Notes under the pieces: model-generated
Database searches by the model: none
Told to the model about the DNA's origin: nothing
Seen by the model: the letters and a program-made list of their open reading frames with translations, nothing else
Position numbers and translations under genes: made by a program
Part shown: piece by piece, positions 1 to 12,271 of the stretch
How the letters are laid out: each line of letters begins with the position of its first letter
How positions within the stretch are numbered: position 1 is the first letter of the stretch
NCBI GenBank assembly: GCA_036417435.1
Contig: CM070900.1
Coordinates: 170,118,815 to 170,182,814 of the forward strand
Length of the DNA: 64,000 bases
Direction: 5' to 3'
From: Inia geoffrensis
Lineage: Eukaryota > Chordata > Mammalia > Artiodactyla > Iniidae

Positions 1-3000
1 GTAGAGAAGAGCAGAAAGTAAAGAGTGATGAAAGCACAAGCAGTTGTGGGTCGGAGCATAGTATAAATGAGTCTTCTGCTCAGGGTCTTCCAGGCTGAAA
101 TCAAGGTGTAGGCCACTGCTGCTACTGATCTGAGGCACAGAGTTTTTTCCCAAGATTACTTGTTTTGGCAGAACTCATTTCTTTACGGCTTTATGACTGT
201 GGGCCCTATGTTTTTGCTGGCTGTTGGTCAAGATCCAGTCTCAGTTCCCAGAGGCACCCCAGGCTCTTGTCAGGTGGGCTCCTATATCACAAATTTACTT
301 CTTCAAGGCCAGGAGGAGATCATCTGTAGCACCTCCTTCTACTAAGGCTCACATGATTACATCAGACCCTTCAGGCAAAATCTCCCTTGTAGTTAACTGA
401 ATGTTAAGTGATTAAAGACCCTGATTATATTTCAATCATTTATTTTTCCATAAAACTTAACAAATTCAGGGCGTGATATCCCATTTGGTTCAGAGGCCCA
501 TCACACACTCAAGGGCAGCAAATTTTACAAGAGATTATAGAAGAGATTATCTTGTCCTTGAGGGTGAGAATCTTGGGGACACCTTGGGAATTCTGTCTAC
601 CAAAGCTACTTTTCAAATTCCTCAAAGTATAACTCTAGCTATCCATTTTCACTCAACATTATCTGGAAACATGATGAGGCCTGGAAGAGCACAGGGAATT
701 ATTCTTTTGTATTTTATGCCAAAAATTGCTCATCCCTCTTTGAAATGAGAAAATATTTTGGAACTTTAATATTTTATGTAGTTTTTCATGACCTGGACCT
801 CAGCAAAGTAAAAGCAGAGAAAGTGGCTAAAAACAAAGAATCAGAAAGATTATATCTTACCCAATTTTTTCCTTTTATATTCCAATGAACAATTAAATAT
901 ATCCTACTCCATTTCTTTTTTTAATTTATTCATTTATTTTTATTTATTTGGTTGTTCCAGGTCTTAGTTGTGGCTCGCCAGTTCCTTAGTTGCAGCAGGT
1001 GGGCTCCTTAGTTGCAGCATGCGAACTCTTAGTGGCAGCATGCATGTGGTCTAGTTCCCTGACCAGGGATTGAACCTGGACCCCCTGCATTGGGAGCACG
1101 GAGTCTTAATCACTGCACCCCCAGTGAAGCCCCTCCATTTCTTCACAGTTTAGGTTTCTTACTGTATAACTCCCTACGATATTAATTGTTTCCTGAAAAT
1201 TCTGGTTTCACTAACCTTCCTTTATCGAAACATCCTGAGGAGAAAGGAACTACTCAACTAAATTCTATTTAATCAATCATTTTCTTACTTTTCTAGAAAG
1301 GTTCATAAAACTGAATGCACTCCAAGCAGTACCACAAAATTTTCTATTTATTGTGTGAGAGCTAAATTAGTTCCACTTCATAATAATGGATTTCTGTTAT
1401 GGAATATGATTCATTTCCTAACAATAATAAAAAATCCTGTTTTTTCTATACTTGTTTCAAATAAGAGGATTTTTGTTGATTGCAAAGTTAGATGAATTTC
1501 ATTCCTCGGCGCCATCCCACCACACCCCCTCCACAAAGAGTGGAGGGTAGTCTGTCAGATGAGTCGGATAAAGTCACCTAGAGAGAGATTGGTATTGATT
1601 TTTTATTTTTTTTGCTCTTTCTGAGCTATCCAGTTTTATACACGAAGAGGTAAGGCCCTGTAGGATATTATTGTGGCATTTCTCCTACAATTTTCTTCAG
1701 TTGTTTGATCACTGCAGGAGATAAGTTTTCGGTCATAAAAGAATATCTGTATGTACAGAAAGTTTCTTTCATCTCACTCTTTATCACCCTGCCCACTAAA
1801 TATTTGTCTGCTGTGACAGGTCAGGAGTTCTTAAAAGGCATAGATTATGTCTAATCTCCTAAAACAAAATGTAGAAAAGGTTTTGGAATTTTCCCTTCAT
1901 TCCTGGGTTTGAAATGGACTCCAAAGTGGGGAGTCAAGTCCATCAGAGAGCAGTGACATGTTAATTAACTAGGTAAATAAAATTGAGATCTTGTCTAGAA
2001 AGAATTTTACCTAATCCTACAGACAATCAGAAGCATTCCGATGTCTAGGAGAAGTAGAAAGGGAAAGGATGAACAATTGGTACTAATTTCTACATTTTAA
2101 GAGAAGTTAATTCTGGGCCAAAGAAGGGGGTAGGTATCAGTCAGGGCAGCTCAAATAGCTTTCTAGGCAAAAGGACCTGAGGTGATAAAGTCAAAATCGT
2201 CTTACACTAGAAGTTAGGGGTAACTATGATAAAAAATTGTATTGTTTAACATTCATCGAGGTGGCATTTAGAGTTTACAAAACACGAAGTATATTTCTAT
2301 ATGTTCTCTAACTTAAACTAGCTTGTACAGCTTATCAATTATATATCACTCAGGTATCTCTTATGGCACCTGATTTCTCTTGAATACATCAAATGATGGG
2401 GGACCTACTACTTATTCAAACAACTCAGTCATTAAACAAGGTGGCAAACCTTATTTATCTTTGCCTCTTTCTGTCCCTCTGGAATGTATCCCAGGTCTTA
2501 CCACCATGTAGGCAATCAACACTTTTTAAAATTAATTTAGTTTTGAACGGTTTCCTTTGAGATTTCTTCTTATTTTAGCTTAAAGTTGCCATGTTTAATC
2601 ATTTAAATTATTGTTAATTCCCCATTGAGAGACTTATAGACTAACCCTAACTGATATTCAATATTTGTAAAGGTTTATCCTTTTTTGTCTCTGTCTTCTT
2701 CATTCCAGGATAAACATTCCAGTAATTGTAACAGTTTTGCACTTTTGGTTTGAATAATATCTTGTTACCCTATTCTGTCAATTGGTTGTCTTTTCTTGAG
2801 CCTGATCCTTTAACAAAATACTGTAGTCAAACTGTGGGCTGATCAAAACAGTAGTATCATCATCTCTTTTTCCAGATATTATGCTTCTGTCTGTTTAATC
2901 AACAGTCCCAATATTAACCATGACATATTAGCCAATAACTTTACTTATATTGCTTTAAGACAAATGAAAAGTCTTAGCAAGAAGACAGAAATTGAAGAAA

Positions 3001-4349
3001 ATCAGTATTATGTGTAAACAGGTATGAGCTGAATAAATAAAAATATAAAAACTAAAAGAATGCATTGAGTCCAAGGCAAAGAAATACATGAATAAAAATT
3101 GGACGAATTAAACAAAATAAGGGGAATGGTTACAGGGAAGATAAAGATAGATCCCCCTGAGTGAAAATTACTATGAAAGAAACTTCATGTCAAGTCCAAG
3201 AAGTGTTACTGTTTGCTATAATAAACTTATAGATTTGTGAGTTTTTAAGGGTTTCACAGTGATTTTCTTTCTTTTCTTTTCCCTTCTTCACTGGAAACAC
3301 ATAAAACAGCAATCTTGTCCTTAAAAGAGAGAAATATACCCACTTTATTTCCCTCAGGTTTACTGAGGCAAAAAAGAGATGTGTTGACACAGCAATTAGC
3401 ACATCATGGGAGTCATACCAGAGGGAATTAATTTAGAAAACAGAAACTTCTTAAGGTCCCAGAAAATCACTATGTTAATTAACTATGTTAATGTTAATTT
3501 CTTGTCTTAGTTTGTCATACGTGATTAGAAGTCACAGCCAGTGACCTTAAAGTTTTCATTTTAATAAAACACTACAGCAACATCATATTTCTGTAATATA
3601 ATAGTTCCAGTTATTGGGAACATAAAACTAATATTCAGAAAAAGGTAAATATAAGCAGTGTAAAGTGAAAAATCAAGGATCAGTGACTCCAAGGACAAAT
3701 TACATCCAAATATTTTGTCTCATGTTGTTCTTTAATCCTATATGTTCAAAGCCTTAATTCTTGGTCATATATCCTGATCATGCATTACCGTGCCTACTAA
3801 TTCTATGTGTAATGCTGACAACACAAAGGACCAAAACTCTGGATATAGTCCTTGGCAGCAAAAATACCTAGACATTAAAAGTATTCAATAGAAAAGGATA
3901 TTATTGTCAAAATAATAAAAACTGTCCAAGAAAAAAACACAGTTTGCTACACCAAATTTTTAGCTGGAATCTAAAAGTATCATTTCAATTTTGTTGTATT
4001 TTTAATTACTGCTTAATTCCACCAGATGTCAGTACTGGATAAGAGCATCCTTAATAGGTACTTGATCTCCTGCAGTAGTAACCACTCACGTGAAAGGAAT
4101 AAGCCCTATCTAGCACATATGTGTGCATATGTCATTTAAATGTATGCAGCTGATGACATGTACAAGTTACCCAGACACTTCTACAACTGGTCGACTCTTT
4201 TCTTAAAATTCTTAACTTGTACTTCCCTTACCCACTAATTATTAAAGGAAAATGACCATTTGATATTAACTTGCAAATTATTCTGTCCACCATCATTGCC
4301 ACATCCTATATGAATGTATCTCCTCACTTTTGATTTGTCCTCGCTACAG
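1..4349 (+). other. CDH19: intron 6 equivalent (right part only)
   Basis: Non-coding AT-rich DNA that ends at the acceptor before exon 4350. Apart from the SINE at 918-1132 and a small hairpin at 1527-1547 I recognise nothing in 1-917 or 1133-4349. Open frames here are short, mostly opened by non-ATG codons, and resemble no family. Confidence 0.85.
918..1132 (-). mobile_element. tRNA-derived SINE (CHR type), antisense
   Basis: Read on the minus strand it has the GGGCTTCAC-TGG tRNA-like head and pol III B-box region, ending in a T-rich (plus strand) tail. It is flanked by an 11-bp direct repeat CTCCATTTCTT at 907-917 and 1133-1143, the target-site duplication. It is more diverged than the CHR-2 copies elsewhere in the window. 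Confidence 0.85.
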
Positions 4350-4603
4350 CCGTTGGATTTTGAAACAAAGAAGGCTTATACTTTTAAAGTAGAGGCCTCC
4401 AACCTGCACCTTGACCACCGGTTTCACGCTGCGGGCCCTTTTAAGGACACTGCCACAGTGAAGATCAGCGTGCTGGATGTGGGCGAGCCGCCGGTTTTCA
4501 GCAAGCCCCTCTACACCATGGAGGTTTATGAAGACACTCCAGTTGGGACCATCATTGGCGCCGTCACTGCCCAAGACCTCGATGTCGGCAGCAGTGCCGT
4601 AAG
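4350..4603 (+). CDS. CDH19: CDH19 exon 7 equivalent: end of EC3, start of EC4
   Basis: This is a 254-nt exon, acceptor CTACAG at 4344-4349 and donor GTAAGA from 4604, entering in phase 0 and leaving after two bases of an Arg codon. It encodes 84 residues starting [12 protein letters not shown], the LDFE being the calcium-site LDRE-type motif near the end of EC3. The EC3-EC4 linker reads [10 protein letters not shown], a variant of the usual DxNDNPP calcium linker with Gly where Asp/Asn is common. EC4 then starts ([20 protein letters not shown]) and carries the DLD (DxD) calcium motif in [12 protein letters not shown]. Open frame continues a few codons 5' of the acceptor, but those lie in the intron. 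The exon size and split Arg codon fit exon 7 of type II cadherins. Confidence 0.93.
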
Positions 4604-5459
4604 GTAAGAAAAAGAAACGTTTTCTTTTCTGTGTCAGAAAGAGAAAGAAAATAAAACAGCACTTTGACCAGGCTTGCATGAATTATTTAGAGAATACAAT
4701 GCTTGAAAATGGAATCACTTTACATAGTAAGTATAAGAATAGAAGAAAAAACATAGGATTTGAACAAAAACATCTGATATCAATCTCTGTAACAGGGTTT
4801 AGCAGTGACCTGATGTTGGGCTTGTCATTCATGCTGGTCAACCTCAATTTTTTTTATCCATAAAAGGGATTTAATAGTAAGCCTAAAAGGATGATTCTCA
4901 TGAATAACGATATTAAGATGCTTTCACAGTGCCTGAAATATCATAGCTATATAATACATTTTTCAATTATTCTAAAATCTCTGTCTCTTACCCAAAGTTA
5001 GTGCTTGAAAAAGATTGTTTTACCATTTTAAATTTGCAGCTCATTTTTTCACTGTGGCAGTTGTATATGCTGATGGAAGCACAATTAGAGTCAGTCTTAA
5101 GAGGCATTGTGGAGTTGCTCAAAGCCCAGACTTTGCAAGGAGTTCCTTACTGGCATAAGGCTGCTTGGTAGTGAGTCAACAAAGCAATCGATGGAATAAG
5201 AAAGAGTAAGAAAATACACCCCCCCTCCCTGCCATAAATGCCACTTGCATTGCTGAAACGTGGTGGGATTCCCTTTTCCTACCTTATAAATCGATCCTAC
5301 AACGTATTTTGAGACTTGTTCCGATTCAACTTGCTTCCTCTGTATGCTTAATCCCTTCCAGGTGCCCACGTGCCTACAAGAACAGGGTGGGGGTGGGGGA
5401 GGAAGAAATGAACATATGTACAAAACAGGAACAGACTCACAGATGTTGCAGTTGCCAAT

Positions 5460-5481
5460 GGGGAGGGGGTGTGGGGGAGGG
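5460..5481 (+). repeat. G-rich run, candidate G-quadruplex
   Basis: Four G runs (GGGG, GGGGG, GGGGG, GGG) with loops of 1-3 nt on the sense strand. A second, less complete G-rich run lies at 5385-5402. Confidence 0.75.
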
Positions 5482-6400
5482 AAGGACTGGGATCTGGGAT
5501 TAGCAGGTGCAAACTAAAAGGAGAGTGAGAGAGAAAATGTGATTTGTTCTGAATCTTCTAACTCTAAAGAGTTGAAGCTTATAGTATGCAAAATCCAAAC
5601 CAAAGAACACATTAAGTAGGATTTTAAAACAAAACACCACTCTGTCGACATAGGAAAAATACATAGACATATATCCCACAAGATTTTAAGCCATGGGGTA
5701 ATTAATGGTAAAATAAAAAAAAAAAAAAAAAAAGCATCATCCTTTCAGCGGTAGCCTCAACACATTCGTAGCATAGAGAAAAATTTCAGGATATGGCTTG
5801 ATAGCATGAAAGCTCTGCGTTTTGTATTTGTCTGAATCCACCCCCCAAAGTCTCCTGAGCACTTTCCTTCTTGAAGCATGTCTGTGATCAAGAGAGAACT
5901 AAAAAAATACATTTGTCTTGGGAGAGGGAAGAAACAGAGCAATTATTGAGTGCCCCTACACGTCAGGTTGAATGCTGGCTCATTTCCTCATTGGGTTCAA
6001 GTGGCTCTACATGCTCATATTACAGCATGACTCACTGTCAGTTAAACTCCAGAGAAGTCTATTTATTACCAGTGTTCACAGGGGCATTCTCAAGAATCTG
6101 CTATGTTTAGTAGTTGTTATACATTAATCTGTCACCATTCATCAATCTTGTTCCTGAATACCCTGAGTGTGCTGTTGGTCATTTTGAAAGTGGAAAATGC
6201 CTGCTGAGTGGATTCATAGGTAATTTCAAGAATGTAAACAGAATGGAAGAAATATTGAAGGTTGTAAAAAAGTAATAAAAAGGTAAATAAACATGGATTG
6301 AAATTCTCTACAATTCAGTAGATGAGAATTGTGGGACATAGTGGGACACAATATCTTAGGGAACATGCTAAGTTGTTTAATTTACTATATGTACTATTTT

Positions 6401-6786
6401 TTAATTTTGCTTTATTTTTATTTTATATTACTTTTTTGACTGCACTGGGTCTTCATTGCTGCACGTGGGCTTTCCCTAGTTGTGGTGAGCAGGGGCTACT
6501 CTTTGTTGCGGTGTGCGGGCTTCTCATTGCACTGGCTTCTCTTGTTGCGAAGCCCGGGCTCTAGGCATGTGGGCTGCAGTAATTGTGGCTTGCGGGCTCT
6601 AGAGCGCAGGCTCAGTTGTTGTGGCATGGGAGCTCAGTAGTTGTGACTCGTGGGTTCTAGAACACAGGCTCAGTAATTGTGGCGCATGGGCTTCGTTGCT
6701 CCGCTGCATGTGGGATCTTCTTGGACCAGGGCTCAAACCTGTGCCCCCTGCACTGGCAGGTGTATTCTTAACCACCAGGGAAGTCC
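6401..6786 (-). mobile_element. long CHR-type SINE (CHR-1-like), antisense
   Basis: The minus strand starts GGACTTCCCTGGTGG and ends in an A/T-rich tail. It contains the repeated GTTGTGGC/GCATGGGCT blocks typical of the longer CHR SINEs. Near-perfect 14-bp target duplication ATATGTACTATTTT (6387-6400) against ATATGTTCTATTTT (6787-6800), one mismatch. Confidence 0.85.
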
Positions 6787-8794
6787 ATATGTTCTATTTT
6801 GAATACTGATAATAGCATGATGAGGTCGAGATATGAATAAAATATTATTTTAATGAAATACTTTAAAACCAAAAAATCGGAGAGTTGACAAGTAAAAAAT
6901 ACCACCCAGTAAAGGTAAGGTGAGAATTACAAACTTCTAAATATAAGAAAATGATTAGATCAAGACCCTGGTGTGAAGAATAAAAGAAGGCTACATTTTA
7001 GAGAAATTGTCCAGGTACAAGCCTATTTTCTTTATCTGTTTGTTTGTTTGTTTCTGATGTCACAGAAACTAGTGTCTGACAAGTGCTACTTTATGTGAAA
7101 TGAAATAGTATCCCCGGTCTTTTTGCTAATGGGCAGCAGCCTGACTCACTGAAGCTGCAGACAGAGATGGGTTTAATTGATCCCCGTGAGGGGTTGTCAA
7201 AAGACAGAGGAGCTTTTGAATCAACATGAGAGATGTCTTACTTTCATGTTCTTGGAGTAAACAATAAACTTGAATCATGTCAGTTGAGGAATGTGGGGTA
7301 TGGATCATCTCTTCTTGGTCTGAAAGCATGTTCTCTTACTTAAGAATGATAGTAAAAATATGTTATAAAAAATAAGCATCAAAATGACAAGTTACTTGGC
7401 ATGTGTAGGTATGCTCTGTTTGTTTTGTCTTCCTTTGCTTTACTGCATTTACTGCTCTGCATTACCCTTTTCATAGGGTTATTGTGGAAGGTATTAATTT
7501 AAGATTAGGTTATTCCACACCACTGGGTATTTTATAAATATTATTACTTCATCATCATTGAGCACAGCAAAGAGGCAGAAAGCAATGACATTAACCAGGG
7601 ATTGCAAAACCTTAGAAGAAAGGTTCAGTTAGGTGTAATGCCCCCAAATATACCATATCCTGTTCCCTCTTGTCCTGAGATTAATTTCTAGTTACTGTTT
7701 CCTTTGCATTTCTAGCCTTTGCCTTTAGATGAACTGATTTCCTGTCTCTAATATTCTATATCCTTTGACACTCTTATTATATAGTTCATGGGAATAATTT
7801 CTAGTGAGTCCCATAGGAGTGTAATGAGTGTACCTACCATTAGTGAGGTGGGGACAATCTCTTAAGAAATGAAATTTAAAACAGGTGACTATTCAGTTAC
7901 ATCGGAAATTAATATTTGTTTTGGATATAAGTGATTTAAGTTACAGAGAGATTTCAGTGGATAATTCTGCTCAGTATGTGCTATTTTTCTTTTGTTCCAA
8001 ACATTTAAAAATCTTAGTTATCCTATGAATGAATTTCAAAATAAAATTTAATCAAAGTATTTTTCTGTATAGAATGAGAAAATGGACAATTCCATTCTAA
8101 ACCTACTCCATGTAAGATGGGTTGGATAAGAGACTGATAATGTAAACTAAAATCTATTTTATGTATATAAACGTCCATGTGTAAATTATTATAGTATTTA
8201 GTAGAACAATTGAATGGTTTATTTTTCAAGTTACCTCCTTTTGTTTGATATGTCCAACCAAAACCCATCGTGTAAAATCAAGTAGTGAAATTAATTAATA
8301 AATAGAAAACCATTATCAATTATCATAAGTAAAAAGTAATACATAAAATAATTAATAACTGGTTGTTAAAACATAAATGTCTAAATGAGTCCCACTTAAA
8401 ATTATCTTATATTCTATATCTGGTCTGTTCAATGCACTTTTAGAAACATTTTTGTATCACTTGAAATTGATTTTTTCATCGTGGATTAGGAGGCTATCAG
8501 ACTAGCTGATTTTCATTTGAGGGCCCTTTCCAATACATCAGAAATCTTGTTTTGTGGACAAAAACCTAAGCTCAAATACAAAACACGCTTAGAGAATGAG
8601 AAGAAACAGAGGCCCCAATTATCAAGTGATATCCTAGAGCAACATACATAATTTACTTTAAATATTAATTAAATGAAATGGTAAAAATTAAAAACTTGAA
8701 AACTTGCTCACTTTCTATTTTTCTCCTATTTAACAAGGTTTTTGTAAGAATTAAATGAGGTATTGGTATAAAATGTTTTATTTTTAAATTTTTT

Positions 8795-9805
8795 TATAGA
8801 TTGTATATTTTTTAGATAAGATTAGGTTCACAGCAAAATTGAGAGAAGATACAGAGATTTCTCATATGCCCGTTGCCACCACACATACATAGCCTCCCCC
8901 TTTAGCAGCATCCCCCACTGGAGGGATACATTTATTGCAGTGATGAACCTACATTCACATCATAATCATTCAAAGTCTATAGTTAGCTTTAGGATTCACT
9001 CCTGGTGTTGTACAGTCTGTGAATATATTTATTATGACATGTATCCATCATTGTAATATCATACAGAGTATTTTCACTTAAAAATCCTCTGAGCTCTGTT
9101 TATCCCTCCCCACACCAATTCCTGACCTTTTCACTGTCTCCATAGTTTAGCCTTCCCACAATGTCATATAGTTGGAGTCATACAGTATGTAGCCTTTTCA
9201 GATTGGCATCTTTCTCTTACTATTTACATAAAGCTTTCTCCATATCTTGTCATAGTTTGATAGCTCATTTCTTTTTAGTGCTAAAATGTATTCTGTTGTC
9301 AGCATGTACCACAGTTTATTTATCCACTCACCTACTGAACATCTTGAGTGTTCTTTAAGTCCTAGGAATTACTAATAAAGCTGCATAAATATCCATCTAC
9401 AGGTTTTTAACCTGGACATAAATCATCAGCTCCTGTGTGTCAATACCAAAGAGTGCAATTACTGGATCAGATGGCAAGAGTATGTTGAGATTTGTAAGAG
9501 ACTACCAAACTGTCTTCCAAGGTGGCTGTGTCATTTTGCACTCCCACCATCAATGAATGAGAGCACCTGTTGCTTCACATCCTTGACAGCATTTGGTGTT
9601 GCTGGTGTTCTGGATTTTGGCCTTTCTATTAAGTGTGTAGTGGTACCTTATCGTTGTTTCAATTTGCATTTCCTGGATAACATATGATGTGGAGCATCTT
9701 TTCATGTGCTTATTTGCCATTTGTATCAATATATCTTCTTTGGTAAGATGTTTGTTAAGGTCTTCCACCCATTTTTAATTGAGTTGTTTGTTTTCATATT
9801 GCTCA
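8795..9805 (-). mobile_element. old L1 3' part, antisense
   Basis: On the plus strand it reads as the complement of an L1 3' region: the TTTATTTATCCACTCACCTACTG and TAATAAAGCTGCATAAATAT blocks, CTCCCACCATCAATGAATGAG, and TTTCAATTTGCATTTCCTGG are typical antisense L1 phrases. It is diverged and without a clear target duplication. Confidence 0.75.
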
Positions 9806-12058
9806 GTTTTAAGAATGCTATTTTTTTCCAGTGCATACAAATAAGCAACAAAAGGTTTGCCTTTCTTTCATATTCTCAACTAAAGATACAATCTCATTGT
9901 AAAAGAGAGATTATAATGGATGCATTACTTGTTAACAGCATGTATGAAGCTTATACATACTCAATTGTCTCACTGAGTCTAACTTGTGCTGAGTTTCTGG
10001 ACAATGGTTACCTGTGGATGACAAGGAGAGATTACAGATATGCAAACCTGAAATATTATAAAACTCAGGACTAGAATTAAGAAATATGAAAATGAGGGTC
10101 ATCAAAACTCCACTTTTCTCTTTACCTTTGTTCACAGAATTAAATTCCATCCAATTAAAACAGTACCTTACCCTCTATTTCATGGCCTTCATCCTAGACT
10201 TCTGCCATTTTAGGTGGCAAAACCACATGCATCCTCATTGCTATTCTAACTCACTTCTCTTTCTTCTTATCAGTGTTGTCTTTTACACATCTTTCATATT
10301 CACTAAAGACACTGTATAACTCTATCATGGTATTTGTCATTTTTAGCTTATTGCATAAATATATATTTACTTTTTTAACCACCATCTTCAAAATGCAGAA
10401 AATGAAAGCGTGCTGGAGAGTTAAGAATATTTCCTTGTTCTTTAAAATACTATATGCAAAATTAATTTAATTTTAAAATTTTCTTGATGTATTTATCCTA
10501 ATATATAAAGCAACCGGTTAATGAAATGTAGAATGTTTATGTATGTTTCTGTGTGCATTTATAATTTTTAATTGATTATAAGCAGATCTAGATCTAGACC
10601 TAGATATATAAATATAATAGGTCTTTTTATTTTGTAAGGTTCTGTAGACCAGGGTGTTTGGATATAATCTTTATAGGTCTTAATTCCTGCTATTTTATCA
10701 CAATGTAATCAGGAATATAATTTTCTTTTTCTTTTTCTTTTTCTTTTTTTTTTGTTGGTAAAATGGCCTTTTGGTTCCTTAGCTTCTATAAATAGAATTA
10801 ATGGAAGCTAAATGCTATCAGTACATTTGCAAGTAGACATTATACAAAATTCAACTTCAAAAAATAATTCTCTCTCTCTCTCGAGTCCTAAACACTAAGT
10901 GTAGCACAGTTATGAAAAAGTCAAATAGGGCAAACTCCCCACATGTTAACATGTTTAGCTACTACTTCAATATCTAAATTCCACACTCCTTTTAATTTTT
11001 TTCCTGTAGTTTCTTTGAAATATTTTATGTTTCTATCTGCTTTTTCTTTCCATGTCTAACATTTGTACACAATATCTCTATTCTTTTTATTTTACATTTT
11101 TTGCATTTTTTATCTAGTTATGTTCTCTATACATTTTCAAATGATCTAAAAATTTACAATATTTCTTTCAGTGGTATTTAGTCCTAGCTGTTGTTAAATG
11201 CCAGTGGTTATTCCCACTTAGAATTAATTAAGTAATTCATGAAAGATAGTTTCTGATAAAGAGACGAACACGCTTTTTGTAAGGTGAGCTTTAAAAATGC
11301 TTTTTTATGTAGAGTCCAGTTACTTGTTTGGTATAACTCTAATTACTCATTCATATTCTAGTTTCTATTATTTAACAGAGAGGAAAATAATTTATTCTTA
11401 TGGCTTGTTCTCTTAAAAAAATACTGAAAGTTCTGATAGCAATTGGGAAAAAACATTTTACCCATAAGGTTAAATATGTATTAAGATAAAATCGTTAATC
11501 CTTTTTGAGTACTGCTTACCTTATCTCTTTCAGTTAGCATTCACATTGTGAATATTTGCAAGAGACACATCTGGTAAAGGACTTTTCTCCAAAATATACA
11601 TTCTTAAAAGTCTAAGATGAAGGAGATGAAATAGAGGATGAGAAATTATTTTAATTGCAGGGAATAGAATTGTGGCACAAAGGTAAAGAAAAAAGTTGAG
11701 ATTTGGTAAACCTCATTTTCAGAATTTTTTTAATGCTAGTTCTGAGTTGTTTAATATCAGTCACTTGATTTGCATATCTGTAATCTCTCCTTAATCTTCC
11801 TGCTTAACCATTACCCAGAAACTCAGCAGAAGCCACTTCCAGTGAAACAATTGACTATATGTAAGCTTCTTATAGGTGCTTATCAAATTATTCATCCATC
11901 AGAATCTCCTTCTTATGATGGGATTGTATTTGCAGTTGACAATATTAAAGAAAGGAAGTACCTTTACTAGTATACTCTGTTTATTTTGTTTGCACTGGAG
12001 AAAAGAGCATTCCCTGTACATTTATACCAACTGAATGTTTAAGAGTAACTCATTTGAG

Positions 12059-12271
12059 GGCTTCTGTGGTGGTGCAGTGGTTGAGAGTCCTCCTGCCAAT
12101 GCAGGGGACACGGGTTCGTGCCCCGCTCTGGGAAGATCCCACATGCCGCGGAGAGGCTGGGCCCGTGATCCATGGCCGCTGAGCCTGTGCGTCCGGAGCC
12201 TGTGCTCCACAGCGGGAGAGGCCACAACGGTGAGAGGCCTGCATACCGCAAAAAAAAAAAAAAAAAAAAAA
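12059..12271 (+). mobile_element. CHR-2-type SINE, sense
   Basis: Head GGCTTCTGTGGTGGTGCAG, B-box-like GGGTTCGTGCCC, and the GATCCCACATGCCGCGGAG core, ending in an A tail. Flanked by an exact 18-bp duplication AAGAGTAACTCATTTGAG at 12041-12058 and 12272-12289, so the insertion is young or well preserved. Confidence 0.95.
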
